A DNA stretch of 29,952 bases, taken from Embleya sp040605455. Its GTDB lineage: Bacteria; Actinomycetota; Actinomycetes; Streptomycetales; Streptomycetaceae. Shown here piece by piece: positions 7,887 to 17,246 of this stretch; the first letter of the stretch is position 1; each line of letters starts with the position of its first letter. The position numbers and the translations under genes were made by a program. The stretch is taken from NCBI RefSeq assembly GCF_040605455.1, contig NZ_JBEXCV010000110.1, positions 1 through 29,952 of the forward strand, given 5' to 3'. The notes below the pieces were generated by a model, which was not told where the DNA came from, made no database searches, and was given only the letters and a program-made list of their open reading frames with translations.

Positions 7887-9356
7887 TCAAAGGGGGATGT
7901 TGCCGTGCCGACCGCGGCCGGCCGGTGCGCCGGCCAATGCCTCGACGATGCGCTCCACGGTGTCCTTCGGTTCGATCACGTCGTCCACCACGCCGAAGTC
8001 CAAGGCCCGGCCGACCCCGCCGGAGATCCGCTCGTGTTCGGTGACCAGTCCGGCCAGGAGTTCCTCGCGCGCCGCACCCTCCACGCCCGCGAGCCGCTTG
8101 CGGTGCAGGACACCCACCGCCGCCTCCGCGCCCATCACCGCCACCTCGGCCTCCGGCCAGGCGAACACGGCCGTGGCACCCAGGGAACGGGAGTTCATCG
8201 CGATGTAGGCGCCTCCGTACGACTTGCGAGTGACCACGGTGACCCGCGGCACCTCGGCGTCGGCGAACGCGTGCAGCAGCTTGGCGCCGCGCCGGATCAC
8301 CCCACCCCACTCCTGGCCCACTCCCGGCAGATAGCCGGGCACGTCCACGAGCACCACGAGCGGGACCCCGAAGGCGTCGCACATCCGGACGAACCGCGAC
8401 GCCTTCTCTGCGGACAACGAGTCCAGGCAACCGCCCTTGCGCAGCGGGTTGTTGGCGATCACGCCGACGCTGCGCCCGGCCATCCGACCGAAGCCGACCA
8501 CAATGTTGGGCGCCCAGTGCGGCTGCAGTTCCGCGAAATCCTCCGGTCCCGAGCCGTCCACGATCGCGTGCACCAACGGGCGTACGTCGTACGCGCGGCG
8601 CGCCGACTCCGGCAACAGCGCGCGCAGATCCCGGGTACGGCCGCGCGCGGCGTCCGGGTGGAACCGGCCGGGCCGGGCGAAGAATCCGGCCAGCCGACGT
8701 GCGTGGGCGTACGCCTCGTCCTCGGAACCGGCGCAAACGTGCGCCACGCCCGACCGTCTGGCGTGTGCCTCCGGGCCGCCCAGGCCCGCCATGTCGATCT
8801 CCTCGCCGGTGACGCTGCGCACCACGTCCGGCCCGGTCACGAACATCCGGCCGGCGGGCGCCATCACCACGATGTCGGTCAGCGCGGGGCCGTACGCCGC
8901 GGCGCCCGCGGCGGGCCCGAGCACCACCGAAATCTGCGGGACCCGACCCGAGGCACGGGTCATCGCCGCGAACATCCGACCCACGCCGTCCATCGACTCC
9001 ACCCCGTCGGCGAGCTTGGCGCCGCCGGAATGCCACAGGCCCACCACCGGGCAGCGCTCGCGCACCGCCGTGTCCACCGCCCGCGAGATGCGCTCGGCAC
9101 TCGCCCACCCGAGCGCGCCGCCCATCACCGTCGCGTCGGTGCAGTACGCGATCACCCGGGCGCCGTCGACGCGACCGGACACCGCGTACACCCCCGCGGG
9201 ATCCTCCCCCGGCAGGGCCCGCACGCTGTCCTCGTCGAGCAACCGGCCCAAGCGTAGGCGCGGATCGCGCGCGTCCGCCGGGTCCGGGGCCTGCGCCTGC
9301 GCCGATGCGGCTTCGCGTTGCTCCGGGATCTGGGTGGTGGTGGCAGTGGTCGTCAT
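7887..9356 (-). CDS. Acyl-CoA carboxylase beta subunit (carboxyltransferase)
   Basis: A 489-residue crotonase-fold carboxyltransferase that would move CO2 from carboxybiotin to an acyl-CoA such as acetyl- or propionyl-CoA. Visible motifs: the N-terminal-half oxyanion loop LWHSGGAKLADGVESM, then GPAAGAAAYGPALTD; in the C-terminal half VDVPGYLPGVGQEWGGVIRRG and VVTRKSYGGAYIAMNS, which form the second acyl-CoA/biotin site. It is slightly shorter than the usual ~520-530 residues. The ATG at 9356 follows GGGGAG closely, and upstream in-frame sequence lacks family character. No biotin-carrying alpha subunit or epsilon subunit lies nearby, so it must use partners encoded elsewhere. The neighbouring P450 suggests specialised metabolism, but this is only inference. 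Confidence 0.92.
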   Translation of the reverse strand: MTTTATTTQIPEQREAASAQAQAPDPADARDPRLRLGRLLDEDSVRALPGEDPAGVYAVSGRVDGARVIAYCTDATVMGGALGWASAERISRAVDTAVRERCPVVGLWHSGGAKLADGVESMDGVGRMFAAMTRASGRVPQISVVLGPAAGAAAYGPALTDIVVMAPAGRMFVTGPDVVRSVTGEEIDMAGLGGPEAHARRSGVAHVCAGSEDEAYAHARRLAGFFARPGRFHPDAARGRTRDLRALLPESARRAYDVRPLVHAIVDGSGPEDFAELQPHWAPNIVVGFGRMAGRSVGVIANNPLRKGGCLDSLSAEKASRFVRMCDAFGVPLVVLVDVPGYLPGVGQEWGGVIRRGAKLLHAFADAEVPRVTVVTRKSYGGAYIAMNSRSLGATAVFAWPEAEVAVMGAEAAVGVLHRKRLAGVEGAAREELLAGLVTEHERISGGVGRALDFGVVDDVIEPKDTVERIVEALAGAPAGRGRHGNIPL

Positions 9357-9890
9357 GACTCCCCGTTTCCCGAGTCCTCGATCGACGCAACGACCCGTCG
9401 ATCTCGACTCGTGACTGCAATGCACCCCTGGACATCCGCCAGGGGATCCCGCATCTCGCCCTCCTGCGGTCTCGTGTCGCACGGCCCGTCGACCCGGACA
9501 GACCATTCGACCGACCAACAACCCCCGTTGTCATCAGGTGAGTTCACCCCTGTCGGAGCACCGTGCAGCACCGCACCTCGGGCAGCGGTGCTCTCCCGAC
9601 GGCACCGGCGCCGCCACGAGGCACCCATCCATTAAAGCGGCGCGACCTTACCTATTGCTTACGTCGACCTTTCGCCCCGGCGCGCGCTCCGCTTGCGCGC
9701 CTCCAACCGGCGGCCGGCCGGTACCTGGGCCGACTCCCCCACCCGCGGTGTTGTCAGGGTGCGGAACCAGGCGTAGAAGGGAGGGGCGTACGACGTCCTC
9801 GGGCACCGGGTGCGGTTCGCGAACACGACCGCGCCGTGCACCTCGTGGGCACAGCGACCATTTTGCACGTTCCCTCGAAGGGAGCCTCGC
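9357..9890. promoter_or_regulatory. 534-base divergent intergenic region (carboxylase / P450)
   Basis: This should hold promoters for both flanking genes. Two elements stand out: the short palindrome GGTGA-GT-TCACC at 9537-9548, and an AT-rich island at ~9631-9665 with the direct repeat CTTAC...CTTAC (9647-9651, 9658-9662) spaced by 11 bases. A TTTAAT on the minus strand there could be a -10 for the carboxylase. The short open frames within it lack coding character. Confidence 0.4.
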
Positions 9891-11132
9891 ATGTCGGCGG
9901 AACCCGTTCACCGATGCCCCGTGCTCGACCCCACCGCCCGCGCCGCGCACGCCGAGGCGGCGGCCCTGCGCGCTCTGGGACCGGCCGTCCTGGTCGAACT
10001 CCCGGGCGGGGTACGGGCCTGGTCGATCACCCGGTACGACGTCATCCAGGCGCTGACCTCCGATCCCCGGGTCTCCCGCGACTTCCGCCGACACTGGCCC
10101 GGGTTGGCCGAACTGCCCGACGGCTGGCCACTGGCCTCGGTGGCACTGCAACAGAGCCTCGCGAACACCTACGGCGAGGAACACCGCCGGTCGCGCGCCC
10201 GGGTCGCGCCGTCTTTCGCGCCCCGGCGGGTCGAGTCGATGCGCCCGCGGATCCAGGCGACGGCGGATCGCCTGGTCGACGCGCTGGCGGCGGTACCACC
10301 AGGCGAAAGTGTCGACGTGCGCCAAGCCCTGTCGCTGCCGCTGACCATGACCGTCATCTGCGATCTGCTCGGCGTACCGGACGTCCTGCGCGCCGGACTG
10401 GGCGCCGCGATCGACGCCATCCTGGACACCGCGATCGATGCCGCCGAAGCGATCGCGCGGCAGGGCGACCTCCAGGCGCGACTGGTTGAGTTGCTGAAGT
10501 ACAAGCAGGAAGACCCAGGCTCCGACCTGACCAGTGACCTGCTGATCCCGGCGGCGGCCACCGAGGAGGAGTCCTCGGAGCAGCAACTCATCGACTCGCT
10601 CTTCCTGATGCTCGGCGCCGGCTACGAGACCTCGGTCAATCTAATCACCAGCGTGCTGTCCGAGTTGCTCACCCACCCCGAGGAGTCGGCCCGGCTCCGG
10701 GCCGGCGTCGTCGACTGGACCGACGTGATCGAGGAGACACTGCGGCATCAAGGCCCGGTGATGTACCTCCCGTTGCGCTATGCGATCGAGGACATCGAGT
10801 TGGGCGAGGGTGTGCTGATCGGTCGCGGCGATCCGATCATCGTCGCCTTCGCCGCCGCCGGCCGGGACCCTGCGGTGCACCCGGATGCTCCCGACACGTT
10901 CGACCCCACGCGCGCCGACAAGGCACACCTCGCCTTCGGCTACGGTCCGCACTTCTGCCTCGGCGCGCATCTGGCCCGACTGGAGACCAGCATCGCGGTG
11001 ACCACCCTGTTCGACCGCCTCCCGCACCTGGCTCTCGCACACCCCGAACAACCACCGCCGCCGATTCCCTCGTTGATGGTCAACGGCCCGACACACCTCG
11101 ACATCATCCCGACGCCGGCGGCCCTCGCCTGA
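9891..11132 (+). CDS. Cytochrome P450 monooxygenase
   Basis: A 413-residue soluble bacterial class I P450. The I-helix oxygen-binding motif AGYET is at 243-247, the K-helix ExxR at E282-R285 and the heme loop FGYGPHFCLG with cysteine ligand C356. It has no membrane anchor, as usual in actinomycetes, and needs a ferredoxin and reductase encoded elsewhere; no ferredoxin gene is adjacent. The ATG at 9891 has AAGGGAG six bases upstream. The I-helix reads AG-Y-ET where AG[FH][ED]T is common. The sequence resembles CYP107/CYP105-like antibiotic-tailoring enzymes, but the substrate cannot be told. Confidence 0.95.
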   Translation: MSAEPVHRCPVLDPTARAAHAEAAALRALGPAVLVELPGGVRAWSITRYDVIQALTSDPRVSRDFRRHWPGLAELPDGWPLASVALQQSLANTYGEEHRRSRARVAPSFAPRRVESMRPRIQATADRLVDALAAVPPGESVDVRQALSLPLTMTVICDLLGVPDVLRAGLGAAIDAILDTAIDAAEAIARQGDLQARLVELLKYKQEDPGSDLTSDLLIPAAATEEESSEQQLIDSLFLMLGAGYETSVNLITSVLSELLTHPEESARLRAGVVDWTDVIEETLRHQGPVMYLPLRYAIEDIELGEGVLIGRGDPIIVAFAAAGRDPAVHPDAPDTFDPTRADKAHLAFGYGPHFCLGAHLARLETSIAVTTLFDRLPHLALAHPEQPPPPIPSLMVNGPTHLDIIPTPAALA

Positions 11133-11288
11133 TCCGGGACCGGACCCACGGGGCCGTTGACCGTGGCTCGGCGGCCCCGAAAGGCAGTACGGCCAACTAC
11201 TTCACCGGGAACAGTCGACCCGCGCCGCCTCCACCCACGGGCGGATGTCCGCAGGCCGGCGGCGTGGCCCGGCTGCATCACGCCCATG

Positions 11289-12278
11289 TCACCAAGCCCG
11301 CTTCACCGCCGGAATCCCGTCGACCGACCCCGCATCGCCCCCGGCCGCATCGCGATCCGCCCCCTCGGCGACCGCGCCCGGAGCCACCGGCCGCGGGGCC
11401 GGCAGCGGCGGAGCCGGCGTTCGATGGTCGACCGCGATCAGCGGGTCGCCGGTGAGCGGATGGTCGAGGACGACGGCGCGGATGCCGAACACCTCGGCGA
11501 GCAATTCCGGGGTGAGCACCTCGCGCGGCGTACCGGACGCCCGCAAAGCACCGTCGTGCAGCACGTGCAGCCGATCGCACACCGAAGCCGCCGCGTTGAG
11601 GTCGTGCAGCGCGATCAGCGTGGTCCGGTCCTGGGCGCGCAACAGCGCCAGGAGTTCGACCTGATGCCGCACGTCGAGGTGGTTGGTCGGCTCGTCCAGG
11701 ACCAGCACGTCCGGTTCCTGCGCCAACGCCCGTGCCAACAGCACCCGTTGTCGCTCGCCACCGGACAGCGTGGCGAACCGCCGACCCTGATGCGCCTCCA
11801 CCCCGGCCTGCACCAGCGCGATCAGCACCGCCGCCCGGTCGGCGGCGCTGTCGCCCGCGAACGCCTTCTGATACGGCGTACGACCCATCGCGACCACCTC
11901 GCGCACGGTGAAGTCGAAGTCGTTCTCCCGTTCCTGCGGCAGTGCCGCCACGTGTCGGGCCGCCGCCGCGGGGGTCATCGCCCGCAGATCCCGGTCGCCG
12001 AGCAGGACTCGGCCGGCCTGCGGCTTGAGGTGCCGATACACCGTGCGCAACAGGGTGGACTTGCCGCTGCCGTTGGGGCCGACCAGGCCGGTGATCTCGC
12101 CGCCGGCCGCGATCAGGGCGACTTTGGTCAGGATGTCCCGGCCGGAGAGGGTGACGTGCAGATCCTCCACGGTGATGCGCGTCCCTTCCGCGTCGAACCG
12201 CCCGCCCGCGCCGTCGGCCGTGTCCTCTGCCGTGCCGTCGCCCTCAGCCGCGCCCTCTCGCGCGCCGCCACCCATCAT
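11289..12278 (-). CDS. FecE/BtuD-type ABC transporter ATP-binding protein
   Basis: A 329-residue ATPase of the iron-siderophore/cobalamin import class. Walker A GPNGSGKST (67-75), the PQE Q-loop after AALPQ (~115), signature LSGGERQRV (171-179), Walker B VLVLDEPTNHLD (191-202) and the switch histidine in LIALHDLN are all present. An extra ~30 residues at the N-terminus and a Pro/Ala-rich tail of ~45 residues flank the normal domain. The start ATG at 12278 overlaps the permease TGA (ATGA) and has GGAG five bases upstream; a second ATG follows at once. It energises the permease and lipoprotein encoded upstream. Confidence 0.93.
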   Translation of the reverse strand: MMGGGAREGAAEGDGTAEDTADGAGGRFDAEGTRITVEDLHVTLSGRDILTKVALIAAGGEITGLVGPNGSGKSTLLRTVYRHLKPQAGRVLLGDRDLRAMTPAAAARHVAALPQERENDFDFTVREVVAMGRTPYQKAFAGDSAADRAAVLIALVQAGVEAHQGRRFATLSGGERQRVLLARALAQEPDVLVLDEPTNHLDVRHQVELLALLRAQDRTTLIALHDLNAAASVCDRLHVLHDGALRASGTPREVLTPELLAEVFGIRAVVLDHPLTGDPLIAVDHRTPAPPLPAPRPVAPGAVAEGADRDAAGGDAGSVDGIPAVKRAW

Positions 12279-13333
12279 CGCGTCTCCAGCCGTCGGTCGA
12301 GCAGGAGCAGCAGTACCGGTGCGCCGATCACGGCGGTGACCACGCCGATCGGCAACTCCTGGGTACTCACCGCCGTGCGGGCCAGGGTGTCCACCGCGAC
12401 CAGCAACACCGCGCCGAACAGCGCGGACACCGGCAGCAGTCGGCGGTGATCGCCGCCGATCAGCAACCGGCACACGTGCGGAACCATCAGTCCGACGAAG
12501 CCGATCGCCCCCGACACCGCGACCAGTACACCGGTCAAAACGCTGGTCACCGCGAACAGTTCCCGCCGCAGCCGAGCCACGTCCACGCCCAGTCCGGCCG
12601 CCGTCTCGTCGCCCATCAACAGCGCGTTCAGCGCCCGGGCGCGGGCTTGCAGGCCGAGCAGCCCGATGACCACCGCAGCGGTGGGCAGCGCCAGTTGGTC
12701 CCATTGTGCTCCGCTGAGACTGCCCATCAACCAGAACAGCACGCCGCGCGTCTGCTGCTCGTCACCGGCCTGCAGGACCAGGAAGCTGGTGAATCCGGAC
12801 AGGAATTGACCCACTCCGATCCCCGCCAGCACCAGACGCAGCGGGGAGAAGCCGCCGCCGCGCCGAGCCAGCGCCCACACCAGCGCGAAGGCCGCCAACG
12901 CACCGGCGAACGCCGAGGCGGACAGCCCGTATCCGAGCACTCCGCCGGTGCTCGCACCGAGCACGATCACCGCGACCGCGCCGAGCGAGGCACCGGAGGA
13001 GATGCCGAGCAGGTACGGATCGGCGAGCGGATTGCGTACCAGCGCCTGGACCGCGGCGCCCACCAGCCCCAGCCCGGCGCCGACCACGGCGGCCAAGAGC
13101 GCGCGCGGCAGCCGGAGTTGCCACACGATCAGGTCGCGCGTGCCGGGCTCAGGCGCTTCGCCGGTCAGCCGCCGCCCGACCACCGACCACACTTCGCCGA
13201 TCGGGATGTCCACCGACCCCAACGACACAGCCGAGGTCAACGCGACGACCAGGAGCACGGCCAGTACGACGACCACCCACGCGGTGCGCGCCGGGCGGGT
13301 CCGGTCACCGTCTGCCGAGGCCGCCGTCGTCAT
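12275..13333 (-). CDS. FecCD-family ABC transporter permease
   Basis: A ~352-residue membrane protein with about ten hydrophobic segments and family motifs RLPRALLAAVVGAGLGLVGAAVQ, NPLADPYLLGISSGAS and GFVGLMVPHVCRLL. These belong to the iron-siderophore/vitamin B12 permease family, where two copies form the channel. Only one permease gene is present, so a homodimer as in BtuC is likely. The ATG at 13333 has GAGG five bases upstream; a GTG at 13381, seven bases past the upstream stop, is an alternative that adds 16 residues. It is followed by the ATPase gene with a 4-base overlap. Confidence 0.92.
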   Translation of the reverse strand: MTTAASADGDRTRPARTAWVVVVLAVLLVVALTSAVSLGSVDIPIGEVWSVVGRRLTGEAPEPGTRDLIVWQLRLPRALLAAVVGAGLGLVGAAVQALVRNPLADPYLLGISSGASLGAVAVIVLGASTGGVLGYGLSASAFAGALAAFALVWALARRGGGFSPLRLVLAGIGVGQFLSGFTSFLVLQAGDEQQTRGVLFWLMGSLSGAQWDQLALPTAAVVIGLLGLQARARALNALLMGDETAAGLGVDVARLRRELFAVTSVLTGVLVAVSGAIGFVGLMVPHVCRLLIGGDHRRLLPVSALFGAVLLVAVDTLARTAVSTQELPIGVVTAVIGAPVLLLLLDRRLETR

Positions 13334-13387
13334 CGCCGCCTCGGCTCGGCGTCGGGTCCTGCGCTCGAATACCGAAACCACCGGCCC

Positions 13388-14491
13388 CTACCCTGCGGCC
13401 GGCGCGGATGGGACCAGACCCGGGTGGATCGTGCTCGCGATCCGCCGGACCGTATCGGCGTTGCGGACCCCGGCGATCGTGGTGCTCTCGGAGCCGATCC
13501 GGACGAACTTCCGGTCCCGCACCGCCTTCAGCCCCTTGGTCGCGTCGAACGTGCGCAGGAATCGTTCGGCCTCGTCGAACGCCTTCGCGTTGTCCTGGGC
13601 GTTGCCCTTGTCGCGGACGCCCAACTGGATCCAGTCCGGGTTCCCGGCGACCACGTCCTCCCACGAGACGGGCTTGAAGTCACCGGTGCAGTCGGCGAAC
13701 ACGTTGCGCGCCCCGGCCTGGGTGATCACCGCATTGGCGACCTGCTTGCCGCATACCGCGATCGGCTGCTTGGTACCGGCGTCGAAGTCGAAGAAGAAGT
13801 ACGTCGGCCGCCGGTCCTGCGGCACGCCCGCGAGCGCGGTGCGCACGGCACCGAGGGTCTGCTCCATGCCGGCGACGAGTCGTTCGGCCTTGGCGGACGT
13901 CCCGGTCACCGCGCCGAGTTCCCGGATGTCGGCCTCGACCTCGGCCAAGTCCTGCTGCGGGCCGAGGCGTTTGCTCGCACAGGCGGTGGACTTGAGGTAG
14001 ATGTGCTTGATGCCGGCGGCGGCGAACTCCTTGGGCGAGGGCCCCGCACCCATCGCTCCCATGCCGCCCATGTCGGCGAAGGTGTCGAGGTAGAGATCAG
14101 CGCCCGAGCCGAGCAACTGCTCCTTGGGAATCACCATGTCGCCGAGCACCCGAACCTTGTCGGCCTGTGCGGTGAACTGCGCCGGCATGGTGCCCTTGCC
14201 GGGCGGGAAGCCGGTGCCGATCACCCGGTCCCCGGCTCCGAGCCAGAACAACATCTCAAGGCTGGAGGCATTGCTGGTGACCACCTTCTTCGGCGCCTCG
14301 GTGAAGGTCGTCTCGGCGCCGGCGCAGTCCTTCACCTTCACCGGGAAACCCGAAGCCCCGCCGCCACCCGGCCTCGTCGCGGCGGCGGTCGGTCCCGAAG
14401 CGACACCGTCCGTGTCCTTCGAATCGCCGCCACACGCCGTCGCGAACAAAACCACCACGGCGGCCACGCCACACACCTTGCTGCCCCGCAC
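13388..14491 (-). CDS. FecB/BtuF-type periplasmic-binding lipoprotein of the ABC importer
   Basis: A 367-residue secreted lipoprotein. From a GTG at 14491 (GGGGAG seven bases upstream) the signal peptide runs through AAVVVLF to a lipobox-like ATAC, making C20 the lipidated residue; a longer frame from 14545 would bury this signal. The mature part follows the class III binding-protein pattern: KKVVTSNASSLEMLFWLGAGDRVIG near the N-terminus and a late PDWIQLG plus VRDRKFVRI segment. It should capture an iron-siderophore, heme or cobalamin-like ligand for the permease. Three extra cysteines (in STACAS, AVCGK and FADCTG) are unusual. Neither an iron-box nor a cobalamin-riboswitch signature was seen upstream, so the ligand stays open. 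Confidence 0.9.
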   Translation of the reverse strand: MRGSKVCGVAAVVVLFATACGGDSKDTDGVASGPTAAATRPGGGGASGFPVKVKDCAGAETTFTEAPKKVVTSNASSLEMLFWLGAGDRVIGTGFPPGKGTMPAQFTAQADKVRVLGDMVIPKEQLLGSGADLYLDTFADMGGMGAMGAGPSPKEFAAAGIKHIYLKSTACASKRLGPQQDLAEVEADIRELGAVTGTSAKAERLVAGMEQTLGAVRTALAGVPQDRRPTYFFFDFDAGTKQPIAVCGKQVANAVITQAGARNVFADCTGDFKPVSWEDVVAGNPDWIQLGVRDKGNAQDNAKAFDEAERFLRTFDATKGLKAVRDRKFVRIGSESTTIAGVRNADTVRRIASTIHPGLVPSAPAAG

Positions 14492-14723
14492 AGTTCCGCT
14501 CCCCAGAAGTACCGACAGTCGACCCGCAAACGCGAACCCGGACACTCAGTCGGCCAACACCCCGTGGAAGTTCCCACCAAAACCCAACTCCCCGCCCCAC
14601 CCGGATACCCGATCCAAGCAAAGCCACCACAACCACCGAACCCCTGAACCCGGCAGGCCGTCCCGGCGAACGGCACCGTCGACCCCGCGGCCGCAAGAGC
14701 GGGCACGGCGGACGTAAGGCCGG

Positions 14724-15773
14724 TCAGCCCGCCGCGCGGTCGGCGAGTGGGCGGCGGCGCAGGGCGCTTCGGGCCAGTGCCGGGTGGGTCCACGCGCCGT
14801 CCGGGTGGTACACATTCGTACCCGGCGCGACGATCGTGTCGATGCGGTCGAGCGCCGCGTCGTCCAGGGTGAGCGTCGCGCCCTTCACCAACGCTTCGAG
14901 CTGTTCCATCGTGCGCGGCCCGATGATGACCGAGGTGACCGCCGGGTGCGCCGTCGGGAAGGCGACCGCGAGTTCGGGCAGCGTGCAGCCGATCTCCTCG
15001 GTCAATTCGACCAGTTGCTCGACGATGTCGAGCTTGGCCGCGTTCACGGGCAGTGCCGGGTCGAAGCGCCCGGGATTGAGCCCGGCCCGACCGGACGTCA
15101 GGTCGATCGGGCCGCCCTTGCGGTACTTGCCGGTGAGAAACCCGGACGCCAGCGGGCTCCAGGTCAGCACACCCATGCCGAGCCGCTCGCACACCGGTAG
15201 CAACGAGCCCTCGATGCCCCGAGCCAGGATCGAGTAGGGCGGCTGCTCGGTCCGGAACCGATGCAGCCCACGACGCTCGGCCACGTGATGGGCCTCGACC
15301 ACATCCTCGGCCGGGAACGTCGAGCAGCCGAACGCGCGGATCTTGCCCTGCCGCACCAGGTCGGTCAGGACGGAAAGGGTCTCCTCGACGTCGGTCGACT
15401 CGTCCGGGCGATGGATCTGGTACAGGTCGATCCAGTCGGTCCGCAACCGCCGCAGGCTGTCCTCGACCGCCGTGGTGATCCAACGCCGCGAATTGCCGCC
15501 CCGGTTGATGCCTTCGCCCATCGGGAAGTGCACCTTGGTCGCCAGGACCACGTCGTCACGCCGTCCTTCCAGGGCCTTGCCGACGATCTCCTCGGACTCG
15601 CCGGCCGAGTACATGTCGGCTGTGTCGACGAAGTTGATCCCCTGGTCCAACGCGGCGTGCACGATCCGAGCGCAGTCGTCGTGGTCGGGATTGCCGACCG
15701 CCCCGAACATCATCGTGCCGAGGGCCTGCACGCTGACCTGGATGCCGGTGCGGCCGAGAGTGCGGTAGCGCAT
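14724..15773 (-). CDS. Aldo/keto reductase
   Basis: A 349-residue NADPH-dependent oxidoreductase with a TIM-barrel fold. The catalytic tetrad is visible: D50 and Y55 in FVDTADMY, K80 in LATKVHF and H121 in YQIHRPD. The cofactor-binding end shows SVIIGPRTMEQLE. It begins with MRYRTLGRTGIQVS, typical of the family, and has AAGGAG seven bases before the ATG. It is transcribed divergently from the MerR gene and has a MerR-type promoter, so it is probably induced by the signal that MerR senses, for example reactive aldehydes. The natural substrate is unknown. Confidence 0.95.
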   Translation of the reverse strand: MRYRTLGRTGIQVSVQALGTMMFGAVGNPDHDDCARIVHAALDQGINFVDTADMYSAGESEEIVGKALEGRRDDVVLATKVHFPMGEGINRGGNSRRWITTAVEDSLRRLRTDWIDLYQIHRPDESTDVEETLSVLTDLVRQGKIRAFGCSTFPAEDVVEAHHVAERRGLHRFRTEQPPYSILARGIEGSLLPVCERLGMGVLTWSPLASGFLTGKYRKGGPIDLTSGRAGLNPGRFDPALPVNAAKLDIVEQLVELTEEIGCTLPELAVAFPTAHPAVTSVIIGPRTMEQLEALVKGATLTLDDAALDRIDTIVAPGTNVYHPDGAWTHPALARSALRRRPLADRAAG

Positions 15774-15941
15774 GGTCGTGCTCCTTGTGTGCTTGCGGGC
15801 GGGTGCCCACGGCCTGACGACCGTGCGGCCGGACGGGCGATCCGCGGTACCACCGCGCCGAGCATCGGCCGCGCGGATTCGGGTGGGTCTACCGCCATGG
15901 GTGCACCCGGGCTCCCGGACGCGGAAGCGTTCCCGACCGGA

Positions 15942-15972
15942 AATCTACGAGCTGGACTCGACTCCAGGTCAA
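15942..15972 (-). promoter_or_regulatory. MerR-type promoter of the aldo/keto reductase (19-bp spacer with operator dyad)
   Basis: On the minus strand, -35 TTGACC (15972-15967) and -10 TAGATT (15947-15942) are separated by exactly 19 bases, the overlong spacing of MerR-activated promoters. The spacer carries a dyad centred at 15959/15960 (15949-15970) whose core is CTGGA-N6-TCCAG, with 9 of 11 base pairs symmetrical. Transcription would start near 15935 and run into the reductase gene, leaving a ~160-base leader. Confidence 0.8.
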
Positions 15973-15989
15973 GTCCCATCCTGAGACCC

Positions 15990-16481
<492 letters not shown>

Positions 16482-16577
16482 CCAAGACCGAACCCGACCT
16501 GCCCGACATCCCGACGCCGTGACCCCCGCTCCACCCCCGGCAAACCCACCACACCCCGCCAAGCCCGGCTGCTATTC

Positions 16578-16602
16578 TTCGATTGAGCAATCAGTCATCG
16601 AA
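16578..16602. promoter_or_regulatory. Inverted repeat upstream of tetR (possible autoregulatory operator)
   Basis: TTCGAT (16578-16583) and ATCGAA (16597-16602) form an inverted repeat with a 13-base spacer. Within it lies a second short palindrome GATTG-AG-CAATC (16581-16592). The sequence is AT-rich for this genome, a TATTCT that could be a -10 ends at 16579, and the tetR start follows 18 bases downstream. This position suits TetR self-repression. Confidence 0.5.
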
Positions 16603-16619
16603 TCGAGAGGCCGCACGCA

Positions 16620-17246
16620 GTGCCCCGCACCGTGGATCCCGACCGCACCGCCCAGCGGCGCGAAGCGATCACGCTCGCCGCCGCCAGGCTCTTCGCGAAG
16701 CAGGGGTTCGAGCCGACGACCGTCGCGGACATCGCTCGCGCGGCCGGTCTCAGTGCGGCGAGCGTCTTCTACTACTTCGCGGACAAGCGGGCCGTGTTCC
16801 GCGCCGTGTTCGAACAAGACCTGCCGCTGTCCCACGAACGGATCGCCCGCTTCGCCGCCGCCGAACACCCCACCGAGGCGATCGTCGAACTCGTCACCGA
16901 ACTCGCCGCCGACGCCCGCGACCCGAGCGCGGCCGGCCTGTTGGTGGAGCTGCTGCGCCAGGTCGACCGGGATCCCGAGCTGGTCGACGTGGTCACCCGA
17001 ACCGAGGCGGTCGTTCGAGACGGCCTGGCCGGCCTGATCGCCCGGGGCATCGCCGACGGGACCATCGACGCGGCACTGGATCCGAACGAGGCGGCCGGGT
17101 GGATCCAGACCGTGGTCGACGCCGTGTACCTGGGCGCCGCCCCCGATCGGGATGCCACGCCCGCGCTGCGCCGCACCGTCGCGCGATACCTGGCGCCCGC
17201 GCCGGACGAGACAAGGGGAGAACATGGGCAGCCCTGCGGCGCATGA
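16620..17246 (+). CDS. TetR/AcrR-family regulator
   Basis: A 208-residue protein with a TetR helix-turn-helix at residues ~12-58: REAITLAAARLFAKQGFE, TTVADIARAAGLSAASVFYYF and ADKRAVF. The C-terminal half is helical with a TetR_C-like end. It starts at GTG 16620, nine bases after GAGAGG. Its stop lies 23 bases inside the following membrane-protein gene, so the two are co-transcribed; the regulator may control this pair through the inverted repeat just upstream. The ligand is unknown. Confidence 0.92.
   Translation: MPRTVDPDRTAQRREAITLAAARLFAKQGFEPTTVADIARAAGLSAASVFYYFADKRAVFRAVFEQDLPLSHERIARFAAAEHPTEAIVELVTELAADARDPSAAGLLVELLRQVDRDPELVDVVTRTEAVVRDGLAGLIARGIADGTIDAALDPNEAAGWIQTVVDAVYLGAAPDRDATPALRRTVARYLAPAPDETRGEHGQPCGA

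Noticed and set aside
11133..11288. Terminator between P450 and the ABC operon
   Set aside because: Only short 5-bp pairings such as CACGG/CCGTG were found, no better than chance in this base composition.
14492..14723. Cobalamin riboswitch or iron box upstream of the FecB-type operon
   Set aside because: No GCCACTG-type B12 box and no TTAGGTTAGGCTAACCTAA-like sequence could be found on the minus strand.
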